64,000 nucleotides of DNA from CAVVUC01 sp963751395 (GCA_963751395.1 CAVVUC010000003.1:1-64000); one strand, 5' to 3'. Counted from the first letter of the stretch, positions 41,705-51,308 are shown. Notes: generated by a model from the sequence alone, not told the origin. Translations and numbers: made by a program.

Positions 41705-41819
41705 GGCCTCTCGTTCCAAAAGTTAGCCTCGCGCTTTCGCCCTACTCCGCCCTCTCCGCGGAGCACAGCTTCCACCTCATAGCTTGCGTGCCCAAAGCCT
41801 CACTTTGGGCACGAGAATT
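41705..41819. repeat. Second copy of the agcacagcttcc repeat
   Basis: A near-identical partner of 40769-40825, in direct orientation, preceded by ctcgttccaaaagttagcctcgcg, which recurs (with two changes) at 41081-41104. The two copies bracket the RelBE-like module. Confidence 0.75.
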
Positions 41820-41827
41820 AAAGCACA

Positions 41828-41980
41828 AGGTGGATCGGGCGCTCCGCACGTCCTGAGCGTAGTCGAAGGATGGGTTTGACAGCCGCCGCAAGGCGCTTTC
41901 TGATTTGCTGCTTCGCAGGATGGGCACCCATCGTGCGCCCATCCGACAAGCTCAGGACAGGCTCCGCGCCCGATCCACCT
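41828..41980. repeat. Palindromic element with ggtggatcgggcgc arms
   Basis: 15-bp arms at 41828-41842 and 41966-41980 match the outer arms of the element inside the pseudoprotease gene. Inside are two oppositely oriented copies of a ctcagga repeat (41852-41869 and 41943-41968) and a gggcacccatcgtgcgccc hairpin. No gene. Confidence 0.8.
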
Positions 41981-42129
41981 GATCTGCACTCGCGCCACGA
42001 CATTGTTGCCGGCATCAAAAAATCCCCTTTTTGTGAGAACCTGCGATTGACGCTTCTGACAGAGTTCTTCCGAATAGCCCGCTGCATTGACAGACGCCCC
42101 GCGATGGCGGAGTGAGCACGCTGACTTTC

Positions 42130-43659
42130 ATGTCCCCACCCTCGCCTCTCATCGACATCGCTGGACGCCGCATGACGGATCGCGATCTCGACAGGGCGAT
42201 GCAGATCAACATCGTTGCCGGCTCGCTCGGGATGATGTGGCTCGCGATGACGCTCGCGATGCCGCTGACGATGTTCATGGAAGCGATTGGCGCGAGCGGG
42301 GTGTTGATCGGCTTGATCACGACGGTGCGTCTCGTCGGGATGGCAGTGCAAGTTCCCGCGGCGCTCGTGTCGGAGCGTTTCGTTTCCCGCAAAAAATTCT
42401 GGGCGCCTCTTGTCATCATCCACCGCTGCCTCTGGTTTGTGATCGCGGGACTGGCCCTTATCTGGACTCCCGAAAAATTGTGGTTGCCACTCGCCGTTGT
42501 CGCCATGGTCGGACTCAGCGATCTGCTGGGAAATGCGGGCGCGGCTTCGTGGTTCAGTTGGATGGCGGATTTGGTGCCGGGCAGGCGGAGCGGGCGGTTC
42601 TGGGGCCGGCGTCAAAGCATCATCACGGCGTTTTCTCTCTTTGGAATGGCGCTGGCCGGATACCTTCTCGACCTGACCCGAAATCCACATGCCGGCACGG
42701 CCACGACGCGAGGTTTTGGGCTGGTATTCGGTCTGGCGGCCGCGCTCGGGGTGGCGGACATCGTCGTGCATCTATGGGTAAAGGAACCGCGCCCGGCTGC
42801 GGCCCAGCGGCATTTGCCGGTCCTGCAGCGGGTTCTCGCGCCGTTGAAAGAGCGCGATTTCCTGCGCCTCACGCTCGCGCTGGCCGCGTGGAATTTCGGG
42901 GCTGCATTGATAACGACATTCAGCGTGGTGGTTTTGAAGCGCGACTTTCACGCGACGTATTCGCAGCTTGCGTGGATCACGATCGCAGCTTCGCTCGGCT
43001 CGGTCGCAACGAGTTCTGTATTCGGCGCGCTCGTCGATAAATTGGGGGCGACGCTGTTCTGCGCGTTTCTATTGCTCGTCGCGCCTCTGACGACAGGCGT
43101 TTGGTTTTTCATGACCGACGCCAGCATTGCAATGCGGGTTCCGTGGCTGGGTGAGATTCACGTGACGCAGGGGATTCTTCTTCAATACGTGGCGGGCTTT
43201 TTTACCGGCAGCGTTTTTTCCGCCATCGGGATCACCCAGATGCGGCTGATCGCGCTGCTGTCGAATTCCACCGGGCGCACGACTGCGATGGCGATGCACT
43301 GGTCGATGATCGGATTGCTCGCGGCAATCGGGCCGGTGGCGGGCGGCGCGGTCATGGACTGGTTCGCAAAGCATCCGGTGCATTACGTGTTTCCGGGCGG
43401 GACGCACTTTTCGTTTTTCCATCTGCTGGTGCTGATCTTTGCCGGCACTGTCTGGTGCGTGGCGCTGCCGCTCTTGCTGAGCATCAGGACGCCGGTCGCG
43501 GAAATGCCGCTGGGAACGGCTCTGGCACGGATGTTTCTCAGCAATCCGCTCCAGGCTGTGCGAAATCTTCAGCAGATCAATGCGATGAGCGCTTCGTTGC
43601 CAACCGGGGAGCCAACGGCTCCCGCAGAGGCGGCTAAAGCGTCTTCGCAAGTTCCTTGA
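42130..43659 (+). CDS. Major facilitator superfamily transporter
   Basis: 509 residues with about 12 hydrophobic helices (for example SLGMMWLAMTLAMPLTMFM, IIHRCLWFVIAGLALIW, FHLLVLIFAGTVWCVALPLL) and an MFS-type loop VPGRRSGRFWGRRQS between helices. The ATG at 42130 is used; a GTG at 42112 in the same frame is possible. The C-terminal Ala/Pro-rich tail is cytoplasmic. Substrate unknown. Its 3' end overlaps the oppositely oriented galU by 26 bp. Confidence 0.8.
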   Translation: MSPPSPLIDIAGRRMTDRDLDRAMQINIVAGSLGMMWLAMTLAMPLTMFMEAIGASGVLIGLITTVRLVGMAVQVPAALVSERFVSRKKFWAPLVIIHRCLWFVIAGLALIWTPEKLWLPLAVVAMVGLSDLLGNAGAASWFSWMADLVPGRRSGRFWGRRQSIITAFSLFGMALAGYLLDLTRNPHAGTATTRGFGLVFGLAAALGVADIVVHLWVKEPRPAAAQRHLPVLQRVLAPLKERDFLRLTLALAAWNFGAALITTFSVVVLKRDFHATYSQLAWITIAASLGSVATSSVFGALVDKLGATLFCAFLLLVAPLTTGVWFFMTDASIAMRVPWLGEIHVTQGILLQYVAGFFTGSVFSAIGITQMRLIALLSNSTGRTTAMAMHWSMIGLLAAIGPVAGGAVMDWFAKHPVHYVFPGGTHFSFFHLLVLIFAGTVWCVALPLLLSIRTPVAEMPLGTALARMFLSNPLQAVRNLQQINAMSASLPTGEPTAPAEAAKASSQVP

Positions 43660-44500
43660 GGAACTCGCGAAACTCCGCGCCGAAGTCTTCGCGCGCGAGT
43701 CCGTAAATCACGTTTGTTTTGAGGAAGTCGAGCTTGCTGCCAATGTCGTAACGCCGACCCTCGAACAACAGCCCATACATCGCCGAGTCCTGAAGCATCA
43801 GCCGCATCGCGTCGGTGAGCTGGATTTCGTTGTTCTTGCCGCGCGGCGTTTTCGCGATGTAGTCGAAAATTTTCGGACTGAATGCGTAACGCGCAGCAAT
43901 GACGAGATTCGAAGGCGCAGTCGCCGGATCGGGTTTTTCGACGAGGTCGTTGATCAGGTAAAGATCATGATCGATCGATTTGCCGCCGATGACTCCGTAG
44001 AGTCCGACTTTTTCGCGGGGCACTTCTTCGAGGGCGACGACGGATTCATTGTAGCGATCGTAGATTTCACTCAAGCGCCGCGTCACCGGCACCTTTGACT
44101 GGATGAGCGTGTCGCCGAGGAGGAGCAGGAACGGTTCGTTGCCGACGTGGTCTTTCGCGTAGGAAACGGCGTCGCCGAGGCCGTTGAGTTCCTTTTGCCA
44201 GACGAAATGCACGTTGGCCAGATCGGAGATGCGGCGGATGGCTTCGAGGTCTTTCTCGCGGCCCTTCTCCGCCAGTTCCGCCTCGAGTTCCCAGTTGCGG
44301 TCGAAGTGCTCCTCGATGGCGCGCTTGCCTTTGCCGATGATCATCAGGATGTCCGTGATGCCGGCACTCACGGCTTCTTCGACAACATATTGGATCGTCG
44401 GCGTATCGACGATGGGAAGCATTTCTTTCGGCTGCGATTTTGAAGCGGGCAAGAATCGCGTGCCGAAACCGGCTGCTGGGATGACTGCTTTGCGGATCAT
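43634..44500 (-). CDS. galU: UTP-glucose-1-phosphate uridylyltransferase
   Basis: 288 residues. Nucleotide-binding start AVIPAAGFGTRFLPASKSQP, KEMLPIVDTPTIQYVVEEA, the uridine-contact LGDAVSYAKDHVGNEPFLL, LLGDTL with the metal-binding Asp, and the sugar loop YDIGSKLDFLKTNV. GalU makes UDP-glucose from glucose-1-P. The neighbouring sugar kinase suggests it might also act on glucuronate-1-P here, but the motifs are those of ordinary GalU. Confidence 0.93.
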   Translation of the reverse strand: MIRKAVIPAAGFGTRFLPASKSQPKEMLPIVDTPTIQYVVEEAVSAGITDILMIIGKGKRAIEEHFDRNWELEAELAEKGREKDLEAIRRISDLANVHFVWQKELNGLGDAVSYAKDHVGNEPFLLLLGDTLIQSKVPVTRRLSEIYDRYNESVVALEEVPREKVGLYGVIGGKSIDHDLYLINDLVEKPDPATAPSNLVIAARYAFSPKIFDYIAKTPRGKNNEIQLTDAMRLMLQDSAMYGLLFEGRRYDIGSKLDFLKTNVIYGLAREDFGAEFREFLKELAKTL

Positions 44501-44560
44501 GGAAATGAGGAGGCGTTCTTTGAATCAGGAAACCAGGAAAGCGGAAAACGCCCGGATTTT

Positions 44561-45559
44561 CTATGGAAGAATCACGGGCTTTAGAACCTGGATGCCCAAC
44601 GGCTCGAGTGTCGCCCTGAGCCGCTCGAACATTCTTTCGTCCTCGTAAGTGCCGACGATCGCACCGCCTGAACCGGTGAACTTCGCACTGGCTCCGACCG
44701 AGCGGGCGGCTTCGACCATCCGGAGGTTGCCTTCGCCGATTTTGTAAAGCTCGCGCCGCTTGTCAAAGTTGGCGTTCAGCAGCGCGGGGATTTTCTCAAG
44801 TTTCCGCGCGAGCAGGCAGTCGCGCACTTGTGCGGCGAGATCGGCCCAAAACTTCATGGCCTCGACGACTCCCGGTTCACCGCGTTGGAAGCGGCCGCGG
44901 ATATCGCTGTGGAAAACCTCCGTGCCCTCGGAAAGGTCCGTGCGATACGCGAGATAGAGCGGCGGCAGCAGGTGCGGATCGAGTTCCTCGTAATGGCCGT
45001 GGCCCTGCCGCTCCATGATTTTCTCGCTGAAATCCATGTAAACCAGTCCCTCATAGACTTGGATCACGCGGTCCTGCAGGCCCGCGGGGATTCCCAGTTC
45101 GCTGTTCTCGACCGACAGGATCAGATTCGCCTGGGCCGGCTTGGGGAAGCTCACTTGATAGAAGCTGCACAACGCTCGCAGGCAGGCGGTGATGATCGCG
45201 CTGGAACCCGCCATGCCGACCTGGCCGGGAATGTTCGAGTTGTATCGAATCGTGAAATTGCGGTCGTCGATCTCGATTCCTCCCTCCATGCAGGCATCGT
45301 AGAATCTTTTCACAGTGGCCTTCAGGAGCCGGATGCCGCCGTAATAGCCGAACTGTCCGACATCCTGCACCAATGCGCCGATGTTATCGAACCGCGAATG
45401 GTCGCGCATGTTCGGCAGGATTTCCAACTCCGGCGTTTCATAGAGCAGAACCTCTGCGCAGAAATTCCGGACGATGAAGGAAATCGTCTTGCCGTAGTAT
45501 CCATCCGATGGATTGCCGACGAGACCTGCTCGCGCGAATGCTTTTGTCCGAATGATCAT
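44561..45559 (-). CDS. GHMP sugar kinase, glucuronokinase-like
   Basis: 332 residues. GHMP motifs: N-terminal AFARAGLVGNPSDGYYGKTI, the ATP-binding motif 2 IPGQVGMAGSSAIITACLRA, and motif 3 GASAKFTGSGGAIVG. The motif layout (GNPSDxYxGKTIS, GYYGGIRLL, ELGIPAGLQDRVIQVYEGLV, then YMDF, LPPLYLAY) matches plant glucuronokinase as I remember it, better than galacto- or mevalonate kinases. That enzyme phosphorylates D-glucuronate at C1 for conversion to UDP-glucuronate. It is encoded 60 bp upstream of galU on the same strand, which supports a nucleotide-sugar salvage route. Specificity is inferred. Confidence 0.75.
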   Translation of the reverse strand: MIIRTKAFARAGLVGNPSDGYYGKTISFIVRNFCAEVLLYETPELEILPNMRDHSRFDNIGALVQDVGQFGYYGGIRLLKATVKRFYDACMEGGIEIDDRNFTIRYNSNIPGQVGMAGSSAIITACLRALCSFYQVSFPKPAQANLILSVENSELGIPAGLQDRVIQVYEGLVYMDFSEKIMERQGHGHYEELDPHLLPPLYLAYRTDLSEGTEVFHSDIRGRFQRGEPGVVEAMKFWADLAAQVRDCLLARKLEKIPALLNANFDKRRELYKIGEGNLRMVEAARSVGASAKFTGSGGAIVGTYEDERMFERLRATLEPLGIQVLKPVILP

Positions 45560-45731
45560 GGGGGAAAATAACCCGCCCTGGTTGTGCGGCGGCGCCCGTG
45601 GAATAAAGAGCGGGGCGCATTAAGTCAACCCAATCACGCCCGGTGCCTTCGATTTTTCAAACCATTCGCTTGCGCAAAGCTTTTCCGGGTCGTTATGATT
45701 CGCCCCGTTCATTCGACACCGAAAAAAAGCC

Positions 45732-45977
45732 ATGTCCCTTCCAGTCCGCAAATCACTCTCACTCGTCGCCCTCGTCGTTGCCGTCGCAGGTTGCCAGACA
45801 CACGATCGCGCCGCGTATCAACATCCTCTGCCGTGGAAGACACGCCCGGCTCCTCCGGAACAGACGCAAGCCCTGCCTCCGGTCGATGCCGCGCCGGAAG
45901 GTGCTGCAAGCGGAGCCGCTCCCAGTTTGGCACCCAGCGCAACTCCGCCCGTTCAGGGCTTGCCGACCACGAACTAA
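45732..45977 (+). CDS. Small putative lipoprotein
   Basis: 81 residues. Signal peptide with lipobox (SLVALVVAVAGC, Cys at about 20), then a Pro/Ala-rich, unstructured tail. It probably sits in the outer membrane through its lipid. No domain. Its stop overlaps the end of the oppositely oriented FKBP gene. Confidence 0.6.
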   Translation: MSLPVRKSLSLVALVVAVAGCQTHDRAAYQHPLPWKTRPAPPEQTQALPPVDAAPEGAASGAAPSLAPSATPPVQGLPTTN

Positions 45978-46438
45978 TGTCCGTGCCCTCCGGGGCCGTG
46001 GACATGACCGTGTGAGATTTCTTCCTCGGTGGCGTCCCGGATTTCCGTGACCTCGACGGCAAACGTCAGATCCATTCCTGCGAGCGGATGATTCGCGTCG
46101 AGGGTGACGTGCGTGTCGGTGACTTTGGTGACGGTCAGCGGCTGGCTTTGACCCCTTGTGGAAAACTGATCGCCGACCTCGATACTCTGCTTGGGCATTT
46201 TCTCGATGGGCACCTCGAACAGTTTCTCCGGATCGGCGAGACCGTAGGCATCCGCCGCTTTCACTTCCACCGTGCGTTTGTCTCCTGCATCGAGCGTGAC
46301 GATCACCTCTTCCAGGCCCGGGATGATCTGACTTTTTCCAGCCAGGAACGAGAGAGGCGGATGCCCGTCGGAGGAGTCGATGACCCCGCCGTCGGAGCCG
46401 GTCAGCGTGTAGTGGAAGGAGATGACTTTTGTGCTCAT
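45974..46438 (-). CDS. slyD: SlyD-like FKBP peptidyl-prolyl isomerase
   Basis: 154 residues from MSTKVISFHYTLTG. The FKBP domain is split by an insert-in-flap region as in SlyD: DGHPPLSFLAGKSQIIPGLE, then VTLDAGDKRTVEVKAADAYG, the flap domain (PIEKMPKQSIEVGDQFSTRG), and LDANHPLAGMDLTFAVEVTE. A His-rich tail (SHGHVHGPGGHGH) suits metal binding. A cytoplasmic folding helper and possible nickel carrier. Confidence 0.9.
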   Translation of the reverse strand: MSTKVISFHYTLTGSDGGVIDSSDGHPPLSFLAGKSQIIPGLEEVIVTLDAGDKRTVEVKAADAYGLADPEKLFEVPIEKMPKQSIEVGDQFSTRGQSQPLTVTKVTDTHVTLDANHPLAGMDLTFAVEVTEIRDATEEEISHGHVHGPGGHGH

Positions 46439-46590
46439 GGAGGCGCACGGTAGCAAAGTTCGCGTGCTTGAACATCATTATTGGCGGGGAGTGATTCGGG
46501 CTGTCATTCGATGGGCGCACGTCCGCCGAATCCGCGATTGACGAACGACCGAACGGAGCGCGATGATCGTCAGCGGACAGGAACTTTCCC

Positions 46591-47619
46591 ATGAATCACT
46601 CAAAAATCCGGTGGGGCATTCTCGGCACCGGCGCGATCGCGCACAAGTTCGCCACAGGTTTGCTCCAATCGAAAACCGGCACGCTCGCTGCCGTTGGCAG
46701 CCGCTCGGAGAAATCGGCCGCGCATTTCGCCAGCGAGTTTCCCGCGAGATGCCACGGCAGCTACGAGGAATTGCTGGCCGATCCAGGAGTCGATGTCGTT
46801 TACATTTCCACGCCGCATCCGATGCATGCGAAGTGGGCCATCAAAGCGGCCGATGCCGGAAAACACGTGCTGTGCGAGAAGCCGCTGACGATGAACCACG
46901 CCGAAGCGCTCGAAGTCGTCGAAGCCGCGCGGCGCAACGACGTGTTCCTCATGGAGGCGTTCATGTACCGCTGCCATCCACAGACGGCGAAGCTCGTCGA
47001 GTTGATCCGGGCCGGCGTCATCGGCGAAGTGCGGTTCATTCGGGCCACCTTCAGCTTCATGGCGCCGCGCCGTCTGGAAGGCCGCCTCCTGAACCCCGGG
47101 CTCGGCGGCGGAGCGATTCTCGACGTTGGCTGCTATCCCGTCTCGATGGCGCGGTTGATCGCCGGCGCAGTCGCGGGCAAAGCTTTTGCAGAACCGGTCG
47201 AGGTGAAAGCTGTCGGGCAGATCGGTGCGGAAAGCCGCGTCGATGAATACGCCATCGCCTCCTTGCGGTTTCCGAACAGCATCGTCGCGCAGATCGCGGC
47301 GGGTGTGCAGCTCGAACTCGACAACAACGTCCGGATCGTCGGCACGAAGGGCGCGATCCTCGTGCCAAACCCGTGGGTCATCAGCTTCGATGCCGGATTC
47401 TCCAAGATCATCATTTTCAAAGATCATCTGCCGGAAGAAGTGGTCGTCGAATTCGACCGCGGCATCTACGCGATCGAGGCGGACACCGTCGCCGCGCACC
47501 TCGCTGACAGGCAGGCACCGGCGATTTCATGGGACGATTCTCTCGGCAACATGCGCACGCTGGACCGCTGGCGCGCTGAAGTGGGGATGACCTGCGATTC
47601 GGAAGAGCCGCAGGCATGA
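46591..47619 (+). CDS. Gfo/Idh/MocA-family oxidoreductase
   Basis: 342 residues. NAD(P)-binding Rossmann start WGILGTGAIAHKFATGL, the VDVVYISTPHPMHAKWAIKA segment and catalytic Lys in VLCEKPLTMN. MEAFMYRCHPQT and GGGAILDVGCYPVSMARLI are typical of the dihydrodiol/xylose dehydrogenase-like branch. It oxidises or reduces a sugar or inositol-type substrate; which one cannot be told from sequence. Intact and alone. Confidence 0.88.
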   Translation: MNHSKIRWGILGTGAIAHKFATGLLQSKTGTLAAVGSRSEKSAAHFASEFPARCHGSYEELLADPGVDVVYISTPHPMHAKWAIKAADAGKHVLCEKPLTMNHAEALEVVEAARRNDVFLMEAFMYRCHPQTAKLVELIRAGVIGEVRFIRATFSFMAPRRLEGRLLNPGLGGGAILDVGCYPVSMARLIAGAVAGKAFAEPVEVKAVGQIGAESRVDEYAIASLRFPNSIVAQIAAGVQLELDNNVRIVGTKGAILVPNPWVISFDAGFSKIIIFKDHLPEEVVVEFDRGIYAIEADTVAAHLADRQAPAISWDDSLGNMRTLDRWRAEVGMTCDSEEPQA

Positions 47620-47695
47620 AGCGGTCGTGCCAGCGTAATTCCCTTTGACCGCGGCATGTTCACAGCTATTCTCTGCCCCTTGTAGAGTCGAACCA

Positions 47696-48211
47696 ATGCA
47701 AGTCCGCACTTACTTCTTTCAACTCACTGCCGCGACCGCACTTCTCGCGGCACCTTGCATGGCGCAACCGGGCGAGTCCCTTTACGACCCCGCCCACACG
47801 CGCGCAGCCGGCGGCAAACTGCAGCCGCAACTCGGGCCGAAATCCGCAGGCATCCACTACGACCAGCGAATGATCCGCGCCGCCGAGATGGCCGTCAGAC
47901 GCGCGCACGCCCAGACGACATGGCACTGCTGGCGCTATGTGAAAAACGCGCTTCTCGAAGCCGGCGTGGTCGCCTCGCGCCCCGCTTCCGCGTGGGCCAA
48001 GGAAGCCGGCGATGAACTTTGCACCAGATTCGGCTTCACGAGACTCAAGTTGAAGAACCCTTACGATGCTCCCATCGGGGCTGTCATCGTGTATGGCGGG
48101 CCGGATGCCGGGCACGTCGAACTGCGTTCGCCCACCGGCTTCGTCAGCGACTTCATTTCCCCGACGCCGTATCCACGTCCGCTCGTAGGCGTGTTCGTCA
48201 AGCCGTCCTGA
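47696..48211 (+). CDS. Secreted CHAP/NlpC-like cysteine peptidase
   Basis: 171 residues from ATG 47696 with a signal peptide (YFFQLTAATALLAAPCMAQ). The mature part has a probable catalytic Cys in QTTWHCWRYVKNALLEAGVV and a His in GPDAGHVELRSPTG, the CHAP/NlpC order and spacing. It likely cuts peptidoglycan peptides in the periplasm. Sequence is divergent, so the subfamily is uncertain. Confidence 0.65.
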   Translation: MQVRTYFFQLTAATALLAAPCMAQPGESLYDPAHTRAAGGKLQPQLGPKSAGIHYDQRMIRAAEMAVRRAHAQTTWHCWRYVKNALLEAGVVASRPASAWAKEAGDELCTRFGFTRLKLKNPYDAPIGAVIVYGGPDAGHVELRSPTGFVSDFISPTPYPRPLVGVFVKPS

Positions 48212-48308
48212 CAGGGCTGGCGCCGGTCTGTCACGCAGGGACAGGCTGCATCAACCCGGGCGTAATTCAGGTATTGCCAGGAACCCGCTCGCGTATTACC
48301 ACTTTTCC

Positions 48309-48560
48309 ATGAGTGTGCTCACCTGCAAACTGCCTCACGCGCTCGACGGTCGCCTTGCCGATCTGGCAAGGCGTCGCGGCGTCCCGAAATCCGTCCTCGT
48401 GCGGGAGGCCATCGAGGCAAAGATCGCCGAGGAAGCGGCGGCACCGCCACGCCGTCCTGCTAATTTGCTCGAAGCACTCGGCGACAGCGTCGGTTCGATC
48501 GCCTCCGGCAAGCGGGACCTCGCCAGTAATAAAAAGCACCTCCGCGCTTTCGGCAGATGA
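48309..48560 (+). CDS. vapB: VapB-type ribbon-helix-helix antitoxin
   Basis: 83 residues. The start LTCKLPHALDGRLADLARRR then GVPKSVLVREAIEAKIAEE is a CopG/Arc-like ribbon-helix-helix. The linker and tail (PANLLEALGDSVGSIASGK) match antitoxins that pair with PIN toxins. Overlaps vapC by ATGA. Confidence 0.85.
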   Translation: MSVLTCKLPHALDGRLADLARRRGVPKSVLVREAIEAKIAEEAAAPPRRPANLLEALGDSVGSIASGKRDLASNKKHLRAFGR

Positions 48561-48967
48561 AATGCGTCATCGCCGACACCGGGCCGCTCGTTGCCATCCT
48601 CGACCGCGACGAACAGCATCATGCGTGGGCCGTGAACGAAGTCGGGCGACTCCCGCCAAAAATGCTCTCCTGCGAAGCCGTCCTCGCTGAAGTTCACTTC
48701 CTCACCCAAGGCATCCCCGCGGCGAAAAACCGCATCGAAGGCTGGCTGGCCGACGGATGGCTGGAACTGCCGTTCAGCGTGCGCGACCACCACTCCCTGT
48801 TGCATGAACTCATGGTCCGCTACGCCAGCGTCCCCATGTCCTTCGCCGACGCCTGTCTCGTTCGCATGTCCGAACTCTGGCCCGACGCCCCGGTCTTCAC
48901 CCTCGACTCCGACTTCCGCGTCTATCGCCGCAACAAGCGCCAGTCGCTCCCGTTGATCTGTCCGTAA
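48557..48967 (+). CDS. vapC: VapC-type PIN-domain toxin
   Basis: 136 residues. PIN acidic residues lie in VIADTGPLVAILDRDE, the SCEAVLAEVHFLT Glu, MSFADACLVRM, and FTLDSDFRVY. The fold is an RNase that cleaves tRNA or rRNA in this family. Coupled to vapB. Directly upstream of the broken nSTAND gene, so this is a small defence-type cluster. Confidence 0.9.
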   Translation: MKCVIADTGPLVAILDRDEQHHAWAVNEVGRLPPKMLSCEAVLAEVHFLTQGIPAAKNRIEGWLADGWLELPFSVRDHHSLLHELMVRYASVPMSFADACLVRMSELWPDAPVFTLDSDFRVYRRNKRQSLPLICP

Positions 48968-48984
48968 GCCACATCGCGCCCATA

Positions 48985-51277
48985 ATGAGTTCGCACGCGA
49001 AATCAACGACGCAAGCAAGCGCGGTCGCCTACGAGCTTCACACGCTGGGTTGGAAAGCCTTCCAAGATCTCTGTTCGACGAATCTGCGGCGAGATTTGGG
49101 GCCAAACCATCCAGACTTTCTTCGACTCGCGCGACGGGGGCCGCGATGGTGCCTTTAGTGGCATATGGCATCCGCAGAAAGGCGAGGCGTTCACCGGCAG
49201 CTTCACGACGCAGTGCAAATTCACGGCGAAGCGAGACAAGCAACTCACCCTGTCCCACCTGAGCGATGAGTTGCAAAAGGCTGCACGCCTCGCTGAACGA
49301 GGATTGGCAGACAACTACATTCTGATAACAAATGCTCACGTCACCGGAACCGCTGCCGAAGGCATTCAGGAAGCGTTTTTACTGGTGCCGGAGATCAAAC
49401 GGTTTGCCGTTTATGGTCTCGAATGGATTTCGCGTGTCATCCGCGAATCATCCCGCCTGCGGCTACTGGTGCCGCGAGTCTACGGATTCGGGTGATGTGA
49501 AGTCAGATTCTTGATGAGCGCGCTTACCGCGCAAGAGCGGGAAATGTCACGTGCCTTGGGAGATGATCTTGCCAAATTCGTGATCACTGACCCTTTCCGG
49601 CAAAGCGCCAAGGCGCTGGTCGAGCACGGATTTGTTCTTCTCCTCGGGGAACCCGCTTCTGGAAAGTCCACTATCGCGGCATCTCTTGCCGTTGGGGCAT
49701 TGGATGAATGGGGCTGCTCGACAGTAAAAATTCGAGACGCGGACGACTTCGTCCGCCACTCGAATCCACACGAACCCAAACAATTCTTTTGGGTCGATGA
49801 TGCTTTCGGTGCCACTCAACTCGACTGGTCAAGCGTCGCTGCATGGAACCGAGTGTTCGGCGACATCCGCGCGCCGCGCTGCGGCGAGGTGCCCGCGTCG
49901 TGATGACCTCCCGGGACTACATCTATCGGTGCGCGAGACAATGATCTCAAGGAGACGGCTTTTCCCCTCATCCGTGAGTCCCAAGTGGTTATTCATGTGG
50001 ACCGGCTCACCAAAGAAGAAAAGGAACAGATTCTTTACAATCACATCCGGCTTGGAACGCAGCCGAAGAGTTACCGTCAATCGATCAAACCGTACCTGCC
50101 GAGTATCGCCGCACACCCGCGGTTTATGCCGGAGATCGCGCGGCGTCTTGGGAACCCATTTTTCACGCGCAATTTAGTCGTTACCCAAGGCCAGGTGGCG
50201 GATTTCGTTGAACGGCCTCTCGAACTATTGATGGAGGTTATCCGCACACTTGATACGGGAAGCCGCTCCGCACTCGCGCTTGTTTTCATGCGGGGTGGTG
50301 TGCTTCCCAGTCCGGTGCAACTGAACGTGGAGGAAGAGAAGGCACTACGATTGCTCGGTGGGGAACTGGCGGATGTCCGAAATTCGCTGAATGCACTCGA
50401 GGGCGGGCTTGTGCTGCAAACCCTCAAAGGAGGAAACTATTCCTGGCGTTTCAAACACCCCACTGTGAGAGACGCGCTCGCAACCCTCGTGGCTGAGGAC
50501 CGCGAGCTGCTGGACATATACCTGACCGGAACTCCGCTTGAAAAACTGCTAGGGGAAGTCTCGTCTGGCGACGTCGGTATTGAGGGCGTGAAGGTAATTC
50601 TGCCGCGAGACCGATACGATGTGCTGATCGGTCGTCTGGACACCTTCAACCAGCAGAAGCGCGAAGACACTGACCGGCTCTATCGGTTTCTCGCTTATCG
50701 ATGCGATCGTCTGTTTCTGGAAGCTTACCTGGCGAAGCATGCGGGATTTATGCAGAGATTACGAGTCGGCTCCTGTCTGAACGTCGCAGCCGACACCGCA
50801 CTGATTCTTCGGCTGCATGAGTTTGAACTCCTGCCCGAGGAGGAACGGCAACGTGCTGTGTCGATGATTGAGTCGCTCGCTGTGGACACTCCAGATGCGA
50901 ACTTCCTCGATGAGTCATACCAGTCGTTGTTCAGGCAGGACGAGTTTGAAAACATTCTCGCCAAAGTTCGCGCCGACTTACTGCCGAAACTCGATGATGT
51001 TATCTGGGAGTGGCGCTCCAATTTCAGCGCCGGTGATGGTGATCCCGAAGATCACTTTTACGATCTGGGTTGCGCTTTGAAGGACTACCGCGAAGCGTTT
51101 TCCAACGAACCTGAAGCGACTGCGCAGATTGACACCGCGCTCGCGCGAATAAAGGAAGTCGTTGAGGACATGCGTAGCGAGCAGCCAAGTGAACCCGACG
51201 ACGATTACTATGATCGCCGCTCTGCTGGGCCCACCCAACCAGATTCACGTTCGACGTTCGACGACGTCGATGAGTGA
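48985..51277 (+). pseudogene. REase-nSTAND (NLR-like) antiviral-type gene, frameshifted
   Basis: From ATG 48985 the pieces, read across frames, form one protein of about 760 residues. First is an Mrr-like nuclease domain (LHTLGWKAFQDLC, FFDSRDGGRDGAF, QCKFTAKRDKQLTL). A STAND P-loop ATPase follows with Walker A LLLGEPASGKSTIAAS and Walker B QFFWVDDAFGAT, a RVVMTSRDYIY sensor stretch, a winged-helix part (YSWRFKHPTVRDALATLV) and a helical C-terminal sensor region. Frame changes occur near 49078, twice around 49490-49530, near 49872 and near 49945. The last 430 codons are open. Domain order resembles Avs/nSTAND defence proteins that sense phage parts. Confidence 0.75.
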
Positions 51278-51308
51278 CCGAGCACGATACCGTCAATCGT
51301 CGCGCGGC

